From: Bacteroidota bacterium | Lineage (GTDB): Bacteria; Bacteroidota; Ignavibacteria; Ignavibacteriales; Melioribacteraceae | DNA length: 57,944 nt | Assembly: GCA_021824635.1 (NCBI GenBank) | Contig: JAKAKD010000022.1 | Coordinates: forward strand, 1 to 57,944 | Reading direction: 5' to 3' | Shown: positions 9,167-17,971 of the stretch, piece after piece | Position numbering within the stretch: position 1 is the first letter of the stretch | Layout: the number at the start of each line of letters is the position of its first letter | Program-made: the position numbers and the translations under genes | The notes under the pieces: generated by a model | Database searches by the model: none | Seen by the model: the letters and a program-made list of their open reading frames with translations, nothing else | Told to the model about the DNA's origin: nothing

Positions 9167-11095
9167 TCAAAAATCAAATTTAACTCCAGCATAAAAACTT
9201 CTTCCCAAAGTTCCGTAGTAAAGCGCTTCTTCATACTGCTTATTAAATAAATTTTCGATTCTAGCCGTTAGCTCTAAATAATCAAACAATTTATAAGAAG
9301 AAGCTATGTTAACTAAAGTATAATCAGGAATACTTACACGTGATGCCGGAAAAGTTGAAAAATCTTTATCATCACGTTTACCTACATAATGCAACTGAAA
9401 ATTGAAACTTGTCTTATCATTCACTCGGTAGTTGATATCAAAATTTGCTTGCTGTTTCGGTCTGCGTAAAAGCGGTTTATTATAATCCGGACTTAATTCA
9501 TAATCATCTTTTGTCTCTGTGAATGTATAATTTGCACTCAATGAAAAATCCCGGACATTTATTATTGACGCAGTAAATTCAATTCCGCGGGAAGATGCTT
9601 TAGCAATATTCACAGTTCTGAAGTTTGAATCGAAGCCGAACATATTATCCAATACTAAATTGAAGTAGGTAATTCCAAAATTGTATTGTCCGGATTCAAA
9701 TGATTGATCAATTCCTAGATCCCAGCCATTACTCTTCTCCGGTTGTAAATTTGGATTGCCAAACGCCGGATCAAAAAGATAAAACAAGGATGGCGCTTTG
9801 AAACCGGAACCATACGACATTCTTAATTTTGTTCCGGTACTATTAATTAAAAAAGCAGGTGCAATTCTAAAAGTTGTAACATTTCCGAATCTCTGGTTGT
9901 TATCATAACGCAATCCAACGGTTGTAAAGAAAGAATTAGCAATATTGATTTGATCTTGCAAATAAATTCCGGTAGTTCTGATTGATTGTTCCGGGAAAAC
10001 ACTATTGAACGGACCCCACTCGCTTGTAGAATAATAACTTGTTCTTGCGGTTTCGGTCTCTGATTCAATTCCGAATGTGATTAAATTATTTTCAATGAAA
10101 TGAAGATTGTTCTGCCAATCGAGTTTTACTCTTTGTGCTTTGTTATAACTATCGGAGGAAAGGTCGGGATGCATTAGATCTTTTAGGTCTATCGAATGGC
10201 TGAATTGCTTCATAAGAGAAACACTTAACTGTTGCTGCCAATTATTATTGAAAAGAGATGCTATAAATCCGGCTTTAAAAAGTTGTTCTTCTATATTATA
10301 TGTATAGTTTGGATCGTCACCGAATTTTTCACCTTGGTCAAGCGATGTTTCCATTTTAGTGAATTTATAAATTAAATCGAATTTTGTGTTTTGATTCATA
10401 ACTAAATCAAATCTCGAAGTAAAAGAATTATTTCTGTTTCCGTCTTTTTCAAGATTCCCGAATTTCGAATCGCTTGCAGACACACCATCACTTCCGCCTC
10501 GTGATGCATTTATAGCATAGCGTAAAATTCCAAATGTGCCGAGTGCGGAAAGATTTCCTTTATAATAATTATTTGAACCGCCGTAAGTTGAAAATGAATA
10601 GTGCGGTTTGTCGCTTCCTTGTTTAGTAATAATGTTAATAATTCCGGCTATAGCGTCTGAGCCATACAATGTACTTTGCGGTCCCCGAACAATTTCAATT
10701 CGGTCAATATCGTTGGAGTTGAGAGATGAAAAATCGAATGCGTTGTTCGGAGAAGAAGCATCATTCATTGTAATGCCATCAACAACAACCAAAGTATGAT
10801 TTGAATTGGCTCCGCGTATGAAAACATTTGAAAGTTTTCCCGGTCCACCTTGCTCAATAACTGAAAGACCCGGTACTTCGCGTAAGATATCAACAACGGT
10901 TTGAAGATGTCTTTCGGAAATTTGATTTGAAGTTATTATCGAAACAGAACTGCCGATTGCATAATACGGAGTTTCCGTTTTGGTTGCCGTAACAACAATT
11001 TCTTTAAAAATTGTTTTGACAGAATCAGATTGCTGTGCGGAAACGATGAATTGTAAAAGCAAATAGATAGTAAGAAAAGAATAAAAATGTTTCAT
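9167..11095 (-). CDS. btuB: TonB-dependent outer-membrane receptor, vitamin B12 type
   Basis: 642 residues with a signal peptide (ending VSAQQ) and a TonB-box-like segment (EIVVTATKTE). The plug domain includes IFIRGANSNHTLVVVDG-like and RIEIVRGPQSTLYGSDA motifs, and the ~500-residue barrel ends in a terminal phenylalanine (KFDF). It imports a scarce ligand across the outer membrane using TonB-ExbBD energy. The cobalamin riboswitch directly upstream makes B12 or a cobinamide the expected ligand. No tonB, ABC ATPase or binding protein lies beside it; a BtuC-type permease is 7 kb away. SD AAAGGAG precedes ATG 11095 and is enclosed in a predicted hairpin. Confidence 0.88.
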   Translation of the reverse strand: MKHFYSFLTIYLLLQFIVSAQQSDSVKTIFKEIVVTATKTETPYYAIGSSVSIITSNQISERHLQTVVDILREVPGLSVIEQGGPGKLSNVFIRGANSNHTLVVVDGITMNDASSPNNAFDFSSLNSNDIDRIEIVRGPQSTLYGSDAIAGIINIITKQGSDKPHYSFSTYGGSNNYYKGNLSALGTFGILRYAINASRGGSDGVSASDSKFGNLEKDGNRNNSFTSRFDLVMNQNTKFDLIYKFTKMETSLDQGEKFGDDPNYTYNIEEQLFKAGFIASLFNNNWQQQLSVSLMKQFSHSIDLKDLMHPDLSSDSYNKAQRVKLDWQNNLHFIENNLITFGIESETETARTSYYSTSEWGPFNSVFPEQSIRTTGIYLQDQINIANSFFTTVGLRYDNNQRFGNVTTFRIAPAFLINSTGTKLRMSYGSGFKAPSLFYLFDPAFGNPNLQPEKSNGWDLGIDQSFESGQYNFGITYFNLVLDNMFGFDSNFRTVNIAKASSRGIEFTASIINVRDFSLSANYTFTETKDDYELSPDYNKPLLRRPKQQANFDINYRVNDKTSFNFQLHYVGKRDDKDFSTFPASRVSIPDYTLVNIASSYKLFDYLELTARIENLFNKQYEEALYYGTLGRSFYAGVKFDF

Positions 11096-11096
11096 T

Positions 11097-11200
11097 GAAG
11101 TTACTCCTTTAATTAAAGATGTAACTTCGCGTGATTTTAAGATTGATTCGAAATGTTAATAGAAAAAAACATGAATCGAAACCTCTACCCGCGAAGGTTT
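11097..11200 (-). promoter_or_regulatory. Expression platform of the B12 riboswitch (SD-sequestering hairpin and alternative pairing)
   Basis: On the minus strand GAAGTTAC (11128-11121) pairs perfectly with GTAACTTC (11104-11097). An inner CTTT/AAAG stem lies within, so the SD AAAGGAG is buried just before the btuB start. The upstream segment CTTCGCG (11196-11190) pairs perfectly with CGCGAAG (11131-11125), which overlaps the first arm of that hairpin by four bases. The two pairings exclude each other: one hides the SD, the other frees it. A third stem, AAACCT/AGGTTT (11200-11195 with 11184-11179), would hold the anti-sequestering strand in a local hairpin. Confidence 0.65.
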
Positions 11201-11217
11201 ATAAATTAGTGATATCT

Positions 11218-11434
11218 GCGGCAGGTCTCCTGACTTAAGACATCGTTTAACGCCTTCCCGGAACAATTGAGAATTGATAATGGCAAATTGAGAATTAAAT
11301 TCGCAATTCTAAATTCTTCATTCGCAATTGCTTTTCAGTGGCACTATGTTAAACGACTTTTTATGTCTCTTACAGTTGCGGGGCAGCACCGGAATTACAC
11401 CGGGTTTCCCTATTGAGTTCAAAACGAACACCGC
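11218..11434 (-). promoter_or_regulatory. Cobalamin (adenosylcobalamin-type) riboswitch aptamer
   Basis: Read on the minus strand, the conserved cobalamin elements appear in order. They are GGGAA with CCCGGTG, then AATTCCGGTGCTGCCCCGC, AACTGTAA, GCCACTG (11342-11336), GGGAAGGC (11259-11252, B12 box) and GTCAGGAGACCTGCC. The ends GCGG and CCGC (11434-11431 and 11221-11218) close helix P1. It precedes a BtuB-type receptor, which fits B12-dependent repression of uptake. The arm between GCCACTG and the B12 box is unusually long at 76 bases. Confidence 0.96.
11260..11335. repeat. AATTGAGAATT-type repeat inside the riboswitch variable arm
   Basis: The 76 bases between two conserved riboswitch blocks consist almost only of variants of AATTGAGAATT and AATTCGCAATT in both orientations. 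They begin CAATTGAGAATTG and end TTCGCAATTG, and can fold into a long imperfect hairpin. This base composition differs sharply from the GC-containing aptamer around it and looks like a dispersed repeat that settled in a loop able to tolerate it. Confidence 0.6.
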
Positions 11435-11459
11435 AAAAATGTTTAAAAACTTCTGGCGG

Positions 11460-11488
11460 AAAATAGAAAAGAAATTTATTCCACGCAA
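11460..11488 (-). promoter_or_regulatory. btuB: Candidate sigma-70-type promoter for riboswitch-btuB
   Basis: On the minus strand TTGCGT (11488-11483), a 17-base spacer and TATTTT (11465-11460) would start RNA near 11453, about 20 bases before the aptamer. Position is good; the -10 match is only moderate. Confidence 0.4.
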
Positions 11489-11527
11489 TTATTGATCAAA
11501 ATAAAAGAATATAAGATCAATTCCTCT

Positions 11528-11556
11528 TTGAAAAAAAACTTTAATAGCTTTATCTT
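11528..11556 (+). promoter_or_regulatory. Candidate sigma-70-type promoter for sdhCAB
   Basis: TTGAAA (11528-11533), a 17-base spacer and TATCTT (11551-11556) would start RNA near 11563, leaving a leader of about 125 bases before sdhC. It faces away from the btuB promoter. An inverted TTGATC/GATCAA pair (11492-11497 and 11515-11520) lies between the two. Confidence 0.45.
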
Positions 11557-11687
11557 AAGTTAGAAAAAAAATTATTGTATAGAGCAGTGATAAAGAAAAT
11601 CATTTCAGATAAGAATCTTAGTAACATTTCATTTCAACAAACCATATCTATTTTCAAAATTAACCATCTTAAAATAGGAGAATATTA

Positions 11688-12344
11688 ATGAGCTGGGTTT
11701 GGAAAAGCTTGAATTCATCCATTGGCAAGAAGTTGGTGATGGCAATTACTGGTGTGGCTCTGATGCTTTTTTTAATTATTCATCTTGCCGGCAATATGAG
11801 TTTGTACGGCGGAAAAGATGCGTTCAATAATTATGTGAGATTACTAGAACATATAAAGCCGTTCATTCGTGTTATCGAAGTGATACTGGCTTCAGTTTTT
11901 GTCTTTCACATTTTTAACGGCACTCGTCTATGGATTGAAAATAAGCAAGCAAGACCGCAAGGGTATTCCGTTAATGGATCTCGAAAAAACACAGATGTTT
12001 TTTCACGCACTGCTTTTATCACCGGAAGCATTGTATTTATCTTTTTAGTAATTCATCTGCAGACAATTTGGTATAAGTTCAATTACTCCGGTTCAGAGTT
12101 AGACCTTTATACTATCACAACCGAATGGTTTCAAGTTTGGTGGTATGCTGCTCTTTATTTTATTTCAGTTTTACTTTTAGGATTTCATCTCAACCACGGT
12201 TTCCAAAGTGCTTTTCAGACTTTCGGATGGAATCATAAAAAGTATTTTCCTTTTATCGAAAAGCTTGGAACAGTTTACGCATTGATTATGACAATCGGTT
12301 TCGGTTCGATTCCGGTTTACTTTTTTTTCTTCGGAGGTAAGTGA
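11688..12344 (+). CDS. sdhC: Succinate dehydrogenase, cytochrome b558 subunit
   Basis: 218 residues with five hydrophobic helices, the single-anchor type that binds two hemes b, as in Bacillus, Wolinella and Bacteroidota enzymes. Heme-ligand histidines are visible in [28 protein letters not shown] and [13 protein letters not shown]. It anchors the enzyme in the inner membrane and passes electrons between the iron-sulfur subunit and the quinone pool. SD AGGAG precedes ATG 11688. The stop codon TGA shares its A with the sdhA start, indicating translational coupling. It is the first gene of sdhCAB. Confidence 0.93.
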   Translation: MSWVWKSLNSSIGKKLVMAITGVALMLFLIIHLAGNMSLYGGKDAFNNYVRLLEHIKPFIRVIEVILASVFVFHIFNGTRLWIENKQARPQGYSVNGSRKNTDVFSRTAFITGSIVFIFLVIHLQTIWYKFNYSGSELDLYTITTEWFQVWWYAALYFISVLLLGFHLNHGFQSAFQTFGWNHKKYFPFIEKLGTVYALIMTIGFGSIPVYFFFFGGK

Positions 12345-14254
12345 TGATAAAATTAGATTCGAAAGTGCCGGAAGGCAAATTAGAAGAGAAGTGGACAAAC
12401 CACAAATTCAATATGAAGCTTGTTAATCCGGCAAACAAACGTAAGTACGATGTTATTGTTGTTGGAACAGGATTAGCAGGCGCGTCTGCCGCCGCATCTT
12501 TAGGCGAATTGGGTTATAATGTTAAAGCGTTCACGTTTCATGATAGCGCCCGCCGTGCACATAGTATTGCCGCTCAAGGCGGTATCAATGCCGCAAAAAA
12601 TTATCAGAATGACGGGGATTCTGTTTATAGACTTTTTTATGACACTATTAAAGGTGGCGACTTCCGCTCTCGTGAAGCAAACGTTTACCGTCTTGCGGAA
12701 GTCAGCAACAATATTATAGATCAATGTGTTGCACAGGGTGTTCCTTTTGCGCGCGAGTATGGCGGATTGCTCGATAACCGTTCATTCGGCGGTGCACTCG
12801 TTTCAAGAACATTTTATGCAAGAGGACAAACGGGTCAACAGCTATTGCTCGGCGCATATACAGCTATGAACCGTCAGATTAATCTTGGCAAAGTAAAGTT
12901 ATACACACGCAGAGAAATGCTTGACGTTGTGGTAGTTGATGGCGCGGCAAAAGGAATTGTTGTAAGAAATATGTTAACCGGAGAAATCGAAAAATATTCG
13001 GCACATGCTGTTATTCTTGCAACCGGCGGTTATGCAAATACGTATTTTCTTTCAACTAGCGCAATGAACAGTAACGCAACGGCAATCTGGCGTGCTCATA
13101 AACGAGGCGCGGCTTTTGCAAATCCATGCTTTACACAAATTCATCCAACATGTTTGCCTCTTCACGGAGAAAATCAATCCAAATTAACTTTGATGAGCGA
13201 AAGCTTACGTAACGATGGACGCATTTGGGTCTCAAAACTCAAAAAGGATATGCGCAAACCGAACGACATTCCTGAAGAAGAACGCGATTATTATCTCGAA
13301 AGAAAATATCCTACATACGGCAATTTAAGTCCTCGCGATATCTCATCACGTGCTGCAAAAGAAGCAATTGATGACGGCAGAGGTGCTCAAGGTCAAGATG
13401 CGGTTTATCTCGATTTTAAGGATGCAATAAATCGTCTCGGACAAAAAGTAATTGAAGAACGTTACGGAAACTTATTTGAGATATATGAAACAATAACCGG
13501 TGATAATCCATACCAATCACCAATGAAAATTTATCCGGCGCCTCACTATACAATGGGCGGCTTATGGGTTGATTATAATATGCAAAGCACAATTCCGGGA
13601 TTGTTCGTAGGCGGAGAAGCAAATTTCTCCGATCATGGTGCCAACCGTCTTGGCGCAAGTGCTCTAATGCAAGGTTTGGCTGATGGTTATTTTGTTCTTC
13701 CTTATACAATTGGAAATTATCTTGCCGGCGATAAACCAACTCTTGTTAAAACAGATCATCCGGAATTTGAGAAAGTGAAAAAAGAAGTTGAAGATAAAAA
13801 CGCAAAACTTCTTTCAATCAAAGGAAAAAGAACCGTTGATGACATCCATAAACAACTTGGAAGAATAATGTGGAATAAAGTTGGCATGGGACGAAATGAG
13901 AAAGGTTTGAAGGAAGCAATGGTCGAAATAAAAGCGTTAAGAGAAGAATTCTGGAAAGATGTAAATGTTGTCGGTGATTCCAAAGATGTTAATCAATGTC
14001 TCGAAAGAGCCGCACGTGTTGCCGATTACCTTGAACTCGGTGAGTTGATGGCTCTTGATGCGTTGACACGCAATGAATCTTGCGGCGGACATTTTAGAGA
14101 AGAATATCAAACAGAGGAAGGTGAAGCATTAAGAAACGATGAAGATTATGCTTTTGTCTCTGCATGGGAATTTAAGGATGTCGGTAAATGGGAATTGAAC
14201 AAAGAACCTCTTGAATTTACTTCTGTGAAACTAGCGACAAGGAGTTATAAATAA
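12344..14254 (+). CDS. sdhA: Succinate dehydrogenase/fumarate reductase flavoprotein subunit
   Basis: 636 residues. The N-terminal dinucleotide fold is [19 protein letters not shown], and the FAD-linking histidine lies in [17 protein letters not shown]. Active-site stretches are [19 protein letters not shown] and [10 protein letters not shown], followed by [19 protein letters not shown]. It oxidises succinate to fumarate in the citric acid cycle, or runs in reverse under anaerobic conditions; the direction cannot be told from sequence. I start it at ATG 12344, overlapping the sdhC stop by one base with GGAGG at 12333; a GTG one codon earlier (12341) is also possible. The length fits the Bacteroidota type. 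Confidence 0.95.
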   Translation: MIKLDSKVPEGKLEEKWTNHKFNMKLVNPANKRKYDVIVVGTGLAGASAAASLGELGYNVKAFTFHDSARRAHSIAAQGGINAAKNYQNDGDSVYRLFYDTIKGGDFRSREANVYRLAEVSNNIIDQCVAQGVPFAREYGGLLDNRSFGGALVSRTFYARGQTGQQLLLGAYTAMNRQINLGKVKLYTRREMLDVVVVDGAAKGIVVRNMLTGEIEKYSAHAVILATGGYANTYFLSTSAMNSNATAIWRAHKRGAAFANPCFTQIHPTCLPLHGENQSKLTLMSESLRNDGRIWVSKLKKDMRKPNDIPEEERDYYLERKYPTYGNLSPRDISSRAAKEAIDDGRGAQGQDAVYLDFKDAINRLGQKVIEERYGNLFEIYETITGDNPYQSPMKIYPAPHYTMGGLWVDYNMQSTIPGLFVGGEANFSDHGANRLGASALMQGLADGYFVLPYTIGNYLAGDKPTLVKTDHPEFEKVKKEVEDKNAKLLSIKGKRTVDDIHKQLGRIMWNKVGMGRNEKGLKEAMVEIKALREEFWKDVNVVGDSKDVNQCLERAARVADYLELGELMALDALTRNESCGGHFREEYQTEEGEALRNDEDYAFVSAWEFKDVGKWELNKEPLEFTSVKLATRSYK

Positions 14255-15021
14255 TGGAACATAAAAAAATAAATTTAACTCTTAAAGTTTGGCGTCAGCA
14301 AAATGCTCAATCAAAGGGCAGCTTTACTGAATATAAAGTTTCGGTTTCTCCGGATTCCTCATTTCTTGAAATGTTAGATGATATTAATAACGATCTTGAA
14401 AAGAAAAATCTTGAACCGATTACTTTTGAAAGCGACTGCCGCGAAGGAATATGCGGTACTTGCGGATTAGTAATCAATGGTCAGCCGCACGGACCGATTC
14501 CCCGAATAGCAACTTGCCAATTACATATGAGGAATTTTAAGGATGGCGATATAATTTATGTAGAGCCGTTCCGCGCAAAAGCATTCCCAATTATCAAAGA
14601 TTTGATGGTTGACCGTTCCGCTATGGACAGAGTAATGGAAGCCGGCGGATTTATTTCCGTTAATACGCTTAGCGTTCCTGATGGTAATGCAATACCGATA
14701 CCGAAGGAAATTGCATCTGAGGCGATGGATGCCGCACAATGTATCGGCTGCGGTGCTTGTGTTGCCGCATGTAAGAATGCATCCGCAATGTTGTTTGTGA
14801 GTGCTAAAGTTTCTCAGTTTGCATTGTTGCCGCAAGGTCAGCCGGAACGTTATAAACGAGTAGAATCAATGGTAAAAGTGATGGACGAATACGGATTTGG
14901 AAGCTGTTCCAACACTTACGCTTGCGAAGCCGAATGCCCCAAAGGTGTTTCGGTTAAAAATATTGCTCGTATGAACCGTGAGTATTTTATGGCAAAAGTT
15001 AAATCGCAGAATGTAGAATAA
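14254..15021 (+). CDS. sdhB: Succinate dehydrogenase/fumarate reductase iron-sulfur subunit
   Basis: 255 residues with three cluster sites. A [2Fe-2S] motif is in SDCREGICGTCGLVING, a [4Fe-4S] motif in CIGCGACVAACKN, and a third cluster in SCSNTYACEAECPKG. It carries electrons from the flavin to the heme-containing anchor. It overlaps the sdhA stop by one base (TAATG) and ends the operon, followed by a strong terminator. Confidence 0.95.
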   Translation: MEHKKINLTLKVWRQQNAQSKGSFTEYKVSVSPDSSFLEMLDDINNDLEKKNLEPITFESDCREGICGTCGLVINGQPHGPIPRIATCQLHMRNFKDGDIIYVEPFRAKAFPIIKDLMVDRSAMDRVMEAGGFISVNTLSVPDGNAIPIPKEIASEAMDAAQCIGCGACVAACKNASAMLFVSAKVSQFALLPQGQPERYKRVESMVKVMDEYGFGSCSNTYACEAECPKGVSVKNIARMNREYFMAKVKSQNVE

Positions 15022-15042
15022 AAGTTCTAAAATAGTATCATT

Positions 15043-15076
15043 AAAAAATCCCGGCTAATTAAGTCGGGATTTTTTT
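15043..15076 (+). terminator. Rho-independent terminator of sdhCAB
   Basis: AAAAATCCCG (ending 15053) pairs with CGGGATTTTT (from 15065), with an 11-base loop and a T run, 22 bases after the sdhB stop. The A-rich left arm also lets it act on the minus strand. Confidence 0.85.
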
Positions 15077-15132
15077 ATGGCTTTTTGGTATTATTGTTTT
15101 GGTTTCCCCATAAAAGAAGCAAACCGGAAAGT

Positions 15133-16980
15133 ATGTTCGAAAGAGAAATAAAATTTATATACGATTTCAATCTGAATAAGGTGAACCGCCTTGGTCCTTA
15201 TTTCACGTTTGAGCAATTGCTTGCCTCCGATATTCATCCGGCAATATTACAATATATCTCTGCAGAAATTGATTACCTGATTTATGAGGACAGGCAAAAG
15301 CTTCTTAAAAATTCTTTGTTTGATTATTCAGGCGAGAAAATATCGTTTCTATTTAATCAAATTTCGGAAGAAGCTAAAAAGTCTAAAAGGTTCGCTCAGG
15401 AGTACATTGCAAAATTGATTCTGCACGCATCTTCTTTCACTGTGAACTATCTGGTAAGACCAAAATGGACTTTAACAAAATTTGTTTTTGATGAAGAGAA
15501 CCACAAATCAACCAACGACATTAAACAAATTCTAAATTACGTTTACTATTACAAGTATGTAAATAAAATTCTTGTGTCATACATAAACTCAAAAAAAATT
15601 CTCTCGATGAACGCCCAGGAATTTGAAGAACTACTCAACAAAGCCGATAAGCTGGGAGTCGAGACTTATTTGCCTGCAATTCTTTCTAATGCACTGAAGT
15701 CAATGGCAGAGTTCTTTAATATTGGTGAAATTCAAAAAACAAAAATTCCTCTTTCTGCTGTCGAAATGTATCTCGAAGAGAAAGAATTAATTAAACATCT
15801 TCAGAAAGTTAGTGAAACTTTTACGGATGAAGAGGGCGCTAAATTCAATCTGAGTGATTACCAAAAAGTTTTCAATAGCGTTGTTATTGAAAAAGAAGAG
15901 TTGATGATTGAGCCGGAAATTCCTCAAAAGTTTGAAACAAAAGAAGCGGAAGAGAAAAAAATAATAGAAGTATTAGAACTGGATGATGAGAAAGAAGTGC
16001 AAGAAGAAAAAATAGAAGAAGATTTAGGAGATCAAGAAGTAGAACTAGAACAAGATTATGATAAAGAAATATTGCAAGAGGAAGATCGAGAAGAGGAAGA
16101 ACAAGAAGACCAAGAGCAAGAAGAAGAACAAGATCAAGAAGAAGAACAAGAGCAAGATCAAAAAGAAGAACCAGAAGATGATGATGAGCAAGAGGTAGAA
16201 ATTCGGGGAATGGGCGGGAGTTTAGAAGACAAAACTGCTGAAGAATCCGAAGATGAAATTGTTATTTCGCTGCCGGTTAAATTGAGGATAAATATTAATG
16301 AAGGGAACCGTATTGAACCAATTATTGAAACGCCAAAAGAATTAGGTGAAGAAGAAGATTTAGATGAGCATGAAGAAGATGTAGAAGAAACAGACGATGA
16401 AAAGGAAACCAGAGATGAGTATCAGTTTAACGATGAATTGAATTTAGCTCACAAAGATTTTACAAAAGATAATCCGGATAATGAAAGTTTCTTACGATCT
16501 CTTCGCGATCCTGATAATATTGAGCGGATTCCGGAACTAAACCAAGATGAACTTGAACAGCAAGAATTTCAATTCGACGAAAAGAAGTTCAAAACAAATT
16601 ATGAACATGATGAAGAAGATGAAAATATTTCTCAAGTAGAGAAATTAAAAACCGAAGATGAACACGAAAGAGCTATCTTTAAGGAAAGAAAAATTAACGA
16701 TGAATACCTTTCGGACAAGAGAGGGGAAAACGAGGAAGATTCCAAAGTAGAACTTGCAGAAATTTTAGAGCATAAAGACATGACAAAAATTATTGAAGTA
16801 ATTTTTGATTATGATATAGAAGATTTTGCTAGTCTGCTGGATGAAATTTCCACTTGTAGAAATTTAGATGACGCAAATTTAGTGATCAACCAAACATTAG
16901 CGGAACGCCACATCAGTCGTTCTTCCAAAGAAGCAGAAGCATTTAAATCAATTATTTCCGAATATTTCAGTAACAAGTGA
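15133..16980 (+). CDS. Unknown large acidic protein upstream of obgE
   Basis: About 615 residues from ATG 15133 (GGAAAG upstream). A TTG at 15085 would extend it into the sdh terminator region and is unlikely. Residues ~1-240 are an ordered, mixed alpha domain with basic and aromatic residues (FEREIKFIYDFNLNKVNRLG). Residues ~265-375 are almost only Glu, Asp, Gln and Lys. A second acidic stretch follows an isolated beta-like segment (IVISLPVKLRINI). The C-terminal ~75 residues are again ordered and helical (FDYDIEDFASLLDEIS). I do not recognise the family. The acidic core suggests binding of basic partners such as ribosomal proteins, which would fit its place four bases upstream of obgE, but that is inference. 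Confidence 0.7.
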   Translation: MFEREIKFIYDFNLNKVNRLGPYFTFEQLLASDIHPAILQYISAEIDYLIYEDRQKLLKNSLFDYSGEKISFLFNQISEEAKKSKRFAQEYIAKLILHASSFTVNYLVRPKWTLTKFVFDEENHKSTNDIKQILNYVYYYKYVNKILVSYINSKKILSMNAQEFEELLNKADKLGVETYLPAILSNALKSMAEFFNIGEIQKTKIPLSAVEMYLEEKELIKHLQKVSETFTDEEGAKFNLSDYQKVFNSVVIEKEELMIEPEIPQKFETKEAEEKKIIEVLELDDEKEVQEEKIEEDLGDQEVELEQDYDKEILQEEDREEEEQEDQEQEEEQDQEEEQEQDQKEEPEDDDEQEVEIRGMGGSLEDKTAEESEDEIVISLPVKLRININEGNRIEPIIETPKELGEEEDLDEHEEDVEETDDEKETRDEYQFNDELNLAHKDFTKDNPDNESFLRSLRDPDNIERIPELNQDELEQQEFQFDEKKFKTNYEHDEEDENISQVEKLKTEDEHERAIFKERKINDEYLSDKRGENEEDSKVELAEILEHKDMTKIIEVIFDYDIEDFASLLDEISTCRNLDDANLVINQTLAERHISRSSKEAEAFKSIISEYFSNK

Positions 16981-16984
16981 TATT

Positions 16985-17971
16985 ATGTTTATAGATTATG
17001 CAAAAGTATTTATTAAAGCCGGAGACGGCGGTAACGGTGCGGTAGCTTTCCGCCGGGAAAAATATGTTCCTAAAGGCGGACCTGCCGGCGGCAACGGCGG
17101 CAACGGCGGTAGCGTAATCTTTAAAGCTGATAGAAATCTTACAACACTTTTAGATTTTCAATATAAACGGAAATATCTTGCGGAAGACGGAGATCCCGGC
17201 GGCTCTTCACTTAAAGATGGAAAAAGCGGAAAAGATATTGTAATCAGAGTGCCGATTGGCACTATTATAAAAGACGAAGATGCCGATGAAATAATTTTTG
17301 ATCTTGATGCTGATGGAAAAGAATTTGTTGCAGTCAAAGGTGGCAAAGGCGGTAGAGGAAACAGCAACTTTGCTACACCAACACAGCAGACGCCGCGTTA
17401 TGCCGAAGACGGAAGACCCGGTCCGGAAAAATTTGTTGTACTCGAATTAAAATTGATTGCTGATGTTGGATTAGTGGGATTTCCAAATGCTGGAAAATCC
17501 AGTTTAATTTCTGTTATCTCCGATGCTAAACCTAAAATTGCGGATTATCCTTTCACTACTCTTGAACCGAATCTTGGTATTGTTCGTTACAAAGATTTTA
17601 AGAGTATTACGGTGGCGGATATTCCAGGCATTATAGAAGGAGCGCATCTTGGTAAAGGATTGGGATTAAAATTTTTGCGACACATAGAGCGTACAAAAAT
17701 TTTATTACTCATGATTGATATAACTTCCGAAGATTATGCAAAAGATTATAAAACTCTTCTTGCGGAGTTGAATCAATATTCAAAAGTATTAAGCAAGAAA
17801 AAGAAAATTTTAGCGTTTACAAAAGCAGATTTACTTGAACCTTCCGAAATGAAAAAAGTTACTAAAAGAAAAATTCGCGGGTATGATGGACCGGTTTTAA
17901 TCTTCTCATCGGCAACACGTTTTGGTCTTCCTGAATTATTAGATGAACTATGGCAGCAGTTAAAAGATTAA
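16985..17971 (+). CDS. obgE: GTPase Obg
   Basis: 328 residues. The glycine-rich Obg domain fills residues 1-155 (KAGDGGNGAVAFRREK, GGPAGGNGGNGGS). The G domain follows: P-loop GFPNAGKSS (165-173), switch region DYPFTTLEPNLG, DIPG (212-215), TKAD (279-282) in place of the usual NKxD, and SSA (308-310). It is a large-subunit ribosome assembly and stress GTPase. No C-terminal OCT domain is present. It lies four bases after the acidic gene and overlaps the next gene by 22 bases, suggesting one transcript. Confidence 0.95.
   Translation: MFIDYAKVFIKAGDGGNGAVAFRREKYVPKGGPAGGNGGNGGSVIFKADRNLTTLLDFQYKRKYLAEDGDPGGSSLKDGKSGKDIVIRVPIGTIIKDEDADEIIFDLDADGKEFVAVKGGKGGRGNSNFATPTQQTPRYAEDGRPGPEKFVVLELKLIADVGLVGFPNAGKSSLISVISDAKPKIADYPFTTLEPNLGIVRYKDFKSITVADIPGIIEGAHLGKGLGLKFLRHIERTKILLLMIDITSEDYAKDYKTLLAELNQYSKVLSKKKKILAFTKADLLEPSEMKKVTKRKIRGYDGPVLIFSSATRFGLPELLDELWQQLKD

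Noticed and set aside
12500..14835. Long antisense reading frames inside sdhA and sdhB
   Set aside because: They lie opposite strongly conserved genes, have no recognisable motifs and no SD.
16040..16200. A direct-repeat array or CRISPR
   Set aside because: The units vary in length and sequence, are codon-phased and lie in one long reading frame.
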